Positions 58,625 to 64,000 of a DNA stretch of 64,000 nt are shown piece after piece. The stretch's first letter is position 1. Every line of letters begins with the position of its first letter. Both the position numbers and the translations under genes were made by a program. Location: the NCBI GenBank assembly GCA_030272585.1, contig BSYQ01000003.1, forward strand, positions 1,054,001 to 1,118,000. Direction: 5' to 3'. The notes under the pieces are model-generated. The model saw only the letters and a list, made by a program, of their open reading frames with translations, was not told where the DNA came from and searched no databases. Origin of the DNA: Bryopsis sp. KO-2023 (taxonomy: Eukaryota > Chlorophyta > Ulvophyceae > Bryopsidales > Bryopsidaceae).

Positions 58625-61364
58625 ATGCCACCTGCGAGCGTTCGCGGATCCCAATTTTCCGTCGGGTTGGCCTCGGTGCAGTCACGGTTGGTATTACGGG
58701 TTCGCATCTCTCTTTATGTGTGTGTGCGTGTTTTTTTTTTACCCCCCTTGGACTTGTGTTTTCTCGACCTCCCCGGTACATTGCAGATCGTTCGTAACAT
58801 TTCCAGATCTGGCAATTTTTGGAAAACAATCTGGATTTTGCTTCTTTTCCACACATCCAGTGGGAACCAACATCAAAAATCCACCTGAAAAGGATTTTTG
58901 ATCTGATGCATGCATTCATATCATTTATTTATTGTTCATCTAGTGGATATAGTACATCCAGTCGATTTTCCCAGTTTTTTTTCGATTTTTCATTTTTCGA
59001 TTTTTTTTTTTTTTTTATTGGATTTTCATCGATTCATTCGACAGCTGCCGACCACTGCAAACAAATCTGTAGTTTTTCGCAGATCCACTGAAAAATTGCC
59101 CTAATTTTTCCCCGGGCAGAGAGAAGATTTCCGTTCGTTGTTTTGTTTTGGGGGAAAATTTGAGCAAAACACAATTGTGATTTTCTTGGTCAGACGTTTG
59201 TGGCTCTCTTTGGACTTATGACCTGTTCCCTTGCTCAGGCAGTTTTCACCAACACCGGCTTTGACACAACACATTAAACACAATCCACACCGAGCCAGGG
59301 GGAGGGACCGCGTGCGAGTGAAAAGCGTTTTGGGGCAGGAAGTGGCCGAATTTCAGTCACCAACCAAGGTCTGGGAGTGCGATGAATCCCACATCACTGT
59401 CAAGCAGGGGAAGGGCTCGATATGCCATGCATTGATGGGGGCCAGGCTGGAAGCATCCGCTCAAAGGGTGTTTGAGCTGTTCCAGCGACCGGACTACGAC
59501 ACCATGTTCAGGATATTCAAGGTACCTCCATGTAACTGATCCGTTGATCAATTTTCTATTTCGTTTTGAATTTGTTGCCGTGAGGCTGAAAGGTGGATCA
59601 AGTGGATCAGCCCATTCGAGGAGCAGTGACTGATTTGGGCTAGCTGCGAAAGCGGTGTTGCCTTTTTTTTTCCGTTGATGTGATTTGTGCTGTGTGAATT
59701 TATTTTATATTATTTTATAATAATATTTTGCTGAGTAGTATTTTTCTTGGTTTTCCTCCAGTTGGTCAAGTACCATTCTGTAGCATCCGATGATGGTAGG
59801 GGTAAGCAGGAGTTTCAGCTGGAGTTCGATGCCCAGTGGCGATTTTGGAAAGTCAGGGGAACTTGTGCCATCCCCCTGAAAATGCATTTGGACAAAAGCA
59901 CAGGGGAGGTGGGTTGATCTGTTGAGTTTCTTTCGGTTATTTTTTTTTTACGAGCTGAAAGTGTGGTTCTATTTCAAACTGATCAGTATATTTAAAACTG
60001 TAGATTCATCTCAGTTGAATTTTAAGTTTGAAATCACACACACTAATTCGAATTAGTTGTTTCCCTGAAAAAATATCCAACCATGTTGTTCAATGTATGT
60101 GCATATGTATATTTTTCCCTGAAAGTAATAGTATTATATATTTATTTGTACATGTCTGCATATTTTTTCATAAATGTACAAGTATTTAGTTTTTTAAATT
60201 GAAACAAAAACCATTCGAAAGCTACCAAATAATGTTTTGGGCGGGTTAGGGTAAAATATCAAGCATCTTTTCCAACTAATTTTGAAAATCTGTAAAATTA
60301 TTTTGACACTGCATTCAACAACTCAAGGAAGAAAATAATGGAGCTTCGTCGAGATATCTAAATTTTGTTCATTTTGTTGATCTTCCCAGATCGCATTCTT
60401 TCAAACGAAACCAGGGTTTTTGAAAGTGTACAAGGGGGCGTGGCGAATCTTGGAGTTATCTCCGGAAGGTGTTCCAGTGGATGCTACAGAGAAGCCTTGG
60501 TTCAATCCTCCGGAAGTACCCAATTTTGAGTTAGAATACAAGCCAAAGAAAGGTAACCCACATCAATTTTGCTAAAACCACCTGTTGAAAAAGCAGAAAC
60601 CCGGAATGGAAGGGGGTTCCTGGCTTGTGTGGCAGCACACCGTTGGATTGCCCTTTCTCAGGAAGTCCTTTTCTTTTCTTTCTTATTAATTATTATTATA
60701 ATAATTCTTATCATTATCATTATTTTTTACTATTTTTTACTATTTTTTTTTTTTTGGGGGGGGGGGGGGGAGGAGGGGGGGAAGCCAATCAAAAAGTGCA
60801 CTCTGGAATTTCAGTTGAGGGGTGCTGCTTCAGTGTGTGGGGTTTCTTTGAAAAAACATTGAACTCCTCCCTACTTTTGTTTTCGTAGCTGATGAAATAG
60901 ATGAGGGTCGGTCGCTGGTTTTCCTCGAACTGGATGTACTGCCTGCTTTTGTACCGCCACCCCCACTGAACCGTGCTCTCAAGGGAAACACTGCCAGTCA
61001 AGTGGAATCTCTATTTGAGGACCTGAAGAAGGAGCTCAATGGTAAGCGTTCAAAAAAAAAGGATGTTTTCAAATTGAATTCATTATTCAACAAAGGGTTG
61101 AACAACCCCCCAAATGATGCACAGAGGGGGGTGAATGAGTTTTCCGCTGGTATATTCCGATAGCCCCCCTTTCAATTCGAGTTTTTTGGTTTTGTATCTT
61201 CAGAGGGTACGGAGGTAGTTTCGAAGCGCTCTACGATTGTGGATGATATGTCTGCCAGTCTGACATCCATGAGTGATGCCGATGTCGACATTTCGGAGCA
61301 GCTTGCCGAAGCCACGAAACGAAAAAAGGTCAATGGGTTAGACTTCGACATCAAGTTTGACTGA
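58625..61364 (+). CDS. SRPBCC / START-like lipid-binding-fold protein, possibly plastid-targeted
   Basis: Exons 58625-58686, 59239-59521, 59762-59908, 60390-60552, 60889-61041, 61204-61364; 322 residues, phases 2,0,0,1,1. The first exon (MPPASVRGSQFSVGLASVQS) is Ser/Arg/Val-rich with no acidic residue, like a transit peptide, and its phase fits exon 2 exactly. The core, about residues 60-220, reads as an SRPBCC barrel: ICHALMGARLEASAQRVFEL, the Tyr/Asp-rich helix PDYDTMFRIFK, EFQLEFDAQWRFW, then FLKVYKGAWRIL. This resembles uncharacterised plant plastid proteins with START or polyketide-cyclase folds. The C-terminal third is acidic and helical, ending in a basic patch and a LDFDIKFD tail. The ligand is unknown. 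Confidence 0.78.
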
Positions 61365-62462
61365 ACGACCCTCATGCAAAATCCCCATTCGCCGACCGCC
61401 ACCACCACCAGTGAAAAAAAACACGAAACAAGAAATATCAAACAGAGCAAAAAGGGGAAAAACATTCGCTCATGGAAATGACACGTAGCAAGTTTCTTGA
61501 GGGGGAAATTTCTCTTGGTGAAAAAATGCTTGTGGTTTTCGTGTTTTGTTGGAAATCCTTTCTATATAGGGGGGTTGGGGGTTGGGCGTGGTTTTGCTGT
61601 CTTTTCTTTTCCCGCCTTTTTCTTCTTGACCTAATTTTTGAGGGCTACCGGAAAATTGTACAAGTTTTCACACAAATAGAACGAAGGAAATTGATACGGT
61701 TGGCATGGGCCCTGGATTTCGGCACTGGCTTTTAGTCGGGGTGTAGTGTCAATTGTATAAAAGTGATTCGCCACCGCAAAATAGCATATGGAATGAAAGC
61801 ATGCCTACAAAATTCATCTGTGGAATGGCATGCCGTATTCCAGATTCCAGATTGAAGTGGTGGAAAGATTGCCTGGATGTTTTGGGTGTAATGTACTGAG
61901 GCTCGGCATAGAAAAACGAAAAAGGCGAAGTGGGTAGTATTGACTGACATTGTCAATCAAAATTCCAACGCCCAAATAACAAGAAAACCCAAAACCCCGT
62001 CCACACGAACTTGCGCTTCAATACACCGTAGATAGGCTGATTTTAGTGTTGGACTGTTTCTTGCGATCGGAAAAAATCGCACGTAGAAAACAAACAAGCA
62101 GTAGTCAATGTGCACAAAAATTACGTGTTTTGCATGTGGTTCTCTCGTCTGATCGGGTGGCTGGCGCAATACGAGAATCTTACACGTGTCCAGTGCGCAA
62201 GTTTTGTGTGGATCCATGTGGTTAAGCCGCCATGCGTTACAAATTCGTGAAATCGAAAACTGTGCTGTGCATGCTGTACTTCAACGGTGGAGAAAGGCAG
62301 CCCGACAGCAGGTGGGCAACTGAGTGGAACTTGCCTTGGACGTTCGACTCCACAACACTTCCGTGTTGTGAACAGTCCGTCCAATATAAACGATCGAGAT
62401 CCCCAAACCGTAGTGAGAAAACTATTGTCGGGTGAGAGAATACAAGAAGAACACAACCACCA
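61365..62462. other. Intergenic, no gene seen
   Basis: 3' UTR of the SRPBCC gene and upstream region of the PLAC8 gene; opposing short frames between 61957 and 62513 are unsupported. Confidence 0.45.
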
Positions 62463-63660
62463 ATGCAGCCCAATATGTACGCGCCACAGGCGCAGCGAAC
62501 ATGGCACCAGCACTTCTGTTGCTGGTGTGGCGATTGCGATGCGCAGGGCTGGGGCTCGTGCTGCCTAAGCGTTTTCCTCCCTTTCATCCCCTTCGGGTAT
62601 GGAGTCTGGGTACAGGGTGACTTTCGCATCGACACTGTCGATATGAGCACGTTTCAAGCTTTCGTGTCGTATGCAACGACAGCCGCTGTTTAACGAACCT
62701 CGACGAGGTTTGTTTTCTTATCGTTGCCGGTTTCCGTGCTTCACAGGTGGAACCGCCAGAGAGCGTTCGCGAAACACGGTTTGCTGTGGGGGTTGGCGTT
62801 TTTCGTGTTATGGCTGGCCAATATACTCGTCCAATCACTCGCTCGTGAAGAACACTGCGAATGGGATGACGACTTCAACAGGGACTGTGAGTCCAGACCC
62901 ACTGTCGTGGGAGGAATCCTGATAGCAGCATTCGGCATCGGCTTGATAGCGCTGGGCTACAAGAACAGACTGGACCTCCGCGCGAGGTTTGGTATCGAGG
63001 GGAATCCAAGCTACCCCGTCACTGACCTCCTGCTTTGGATTTGCTGTTCCACTTGCGCCCTGTGCCAGGAGACCAGAACGATGATGCACAACCAGGTGGA
63101 AAACGGTCTTTGGGCAGGCCCGGCCGGCATGGCGCAAGTCGTCGTCACTGGAAAGCCAGCTCCAGGTCAAGGTGGCTCTCAGTATCCACCTGCACAACCG
63201 TCCTTCGAGGCACCAGCGCTGGTGGTAGCACAACAGAATTTGGGTAAGCTTTCAAAGATAAATCAAGTGTGACTGGGGCTTCCACTCCCGTGATCTTTCG
63301 TGCAATGAAATATTAGCAAAATAGGTTCTGTTTGTATGGTGGGTGAGGCATGATTTTTATACATTCCATAAAACCGAAAAACCACTCACTCCTGCCAGCA
63401 ATTTGTAGAAAGCTAGTAAGATAAAAAAAGCATAGGCTAGTGATGCAAATTCTGAATTATAAAACGTGGAACCTCGCAATGCCATTGGTCCGGTTTTCCA
63501 TGTAATCCATGCATTCTTATTGCTTGCTTGATTGATTTTTTGATGTTTTTTTTCCACGATAAGGTGGTATGTCTATTTTTTATTTTTGTTGTGATTCTGT
63601 TTTTTTGTATTTCTTATTGCAGATGGCACCTCTGAATACGATCGCAAACTTGCAGTCTGA
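62463..63660 (+). CDS. PLAC8-family Cys-rich membrane protein
   Basis: Exons 62463-62596, 62747-63243, 63623-63660; 222 residues, phases 2 and 1. The first donor is GTATGG at 62597; reading through would end in a stop soon after. The N-terminal part has the PLAC8-type pattern HFCCWCGDCDAQGWGSCCLS followed by FLPFIPFG. A second Cys group, LLLWICCSTCALCQETRTM, marks the end of the domain. Two hydrophobic segments lie between (GLLWGLAFFVLWLANILV and VGGILIAAFGIGLIALGY). The C-terminus is Pro/Gln-rich and ends EYDRKLAV. In plants this family includes FW2.2/CNR cell-number regulators, the PCR cadmium-resistance proteins and the MCA calcium channels. The distance between the Cys groups is longer than in short PCR proteins, so function is open. 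Confidence 0.85.
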
Positions 63661-64000
63661 AAGGGTCAGGGAAGAAATATTTTGAAACTCACCCACCACC
63701 CACCAGACATTGCCTTAATACACAGGATTTTTATTCCCCACAGCGGGCCACCTGTGGTGATTTTTGATTTTTTTTTACGATCTCATTAGATGTGAATATC
63801 GAAACGGGGTGGGGGTGGGGTGCCATTTGAATGCAGGTGTTAAGTAAAGTAGGAGTCAAGCAGGATGGCAAGTGGGGGTTTTCAAAGGACAATCGACCAC
63901 CAGCTAATCTGTTTTTCACTTTTTGGAGCTTTGAGCTTGAGCAGTGTGGAGAATGAGAATTGATTTTTGTGGGTATAGTGTGTTGGAAGCCTGTGTTGTA
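63661..64000. other. 3' flank, no gene seen
   Basis: Downstream sequence of the PLAC8 gene to the window edge. A minus frame at 63919-63731 is unsupported. Confidence 0.5.

Overview
The window is nuclear DNA of an intron-rich eukaryote from the green lineage, most likely a streptophyte (charophyte-type) alga. The evidence is a cysteine synthase with a plastid-type N-terminal extension, a plant-type UDP-xylose synthase, a PH-RCC1-BRX protein of the plant PRAF type, a plant-like TKL receptor kinase, FAS1 and hydroxyproline-rich-type wall proteins, and many short GT-AG introns with T-rich tracts. The species cannot be fixed from sequence alone. The exon models below were built by hand from splice motifs, reading-phase continuity and family similarity; nothing was run.

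Layout. 1-1908 (-): 5' part of a secreted cadherin-like/tandem-95 repeat protein, running off the left edge. 2258-4449 (-): cysteine synthase. 5613-7976 (+): secreted protein with two FAS1 domains. 9335-11233 (-): UDP-glucuronate decarboxylase (UDP-xylose synthase). 13169-21549 (+): a 16-exon PH-RCC1-coiled-coil-BRX protein with no visible FYVE finger and a MITE-like insertion in one intron. 21.5-25.3 kb: low-complexity, gene-free DNA. 25268-26115 (+): small orphan. 26967-28177 (-): secreted HAD-family protein. 29267-35124 (+): receptor-like kinase whose ectodomain resembles CBM2 and CBM3 carbohydrate-binding modules. 36293-37066 and 38322-39330 (+): two orphans. 40298-41711 (+): secreted Cys-rich protein with (TVPP)n repeats. 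43.8-45.1 kb: fragmentary coding signals on both strands. 46469-49288 (-): FG-GAP/ASPIC-UnbV (CRTAC1-like) protein. 51192-52183 (+): short-chain dehydrogenase. 53954-54828 (+): basic orphan. 55992-57548 (+): intronless MFS transporter. 58625-61364 (+): SRPBCC/START-like protein. 62463-63660 (+): PLAC8-family Cys-rich membrane protein.

Functional reading. Several neighbours concern the extracellular matrix: UDP-xylose supply, FAS1 and TVPP matrix proteins, a secreted cadherin-like protein, and a receptor kinase that probably reads wall polysaccharide. They are separate transcription units, so this is proximity and not an operon. The most unusual object is the receptor kinase at 29-35 kb: an apparently intact kinase behind a transmembrane helix and an ectodomain that matches a cellulose-binding family 3 module over most of its length.
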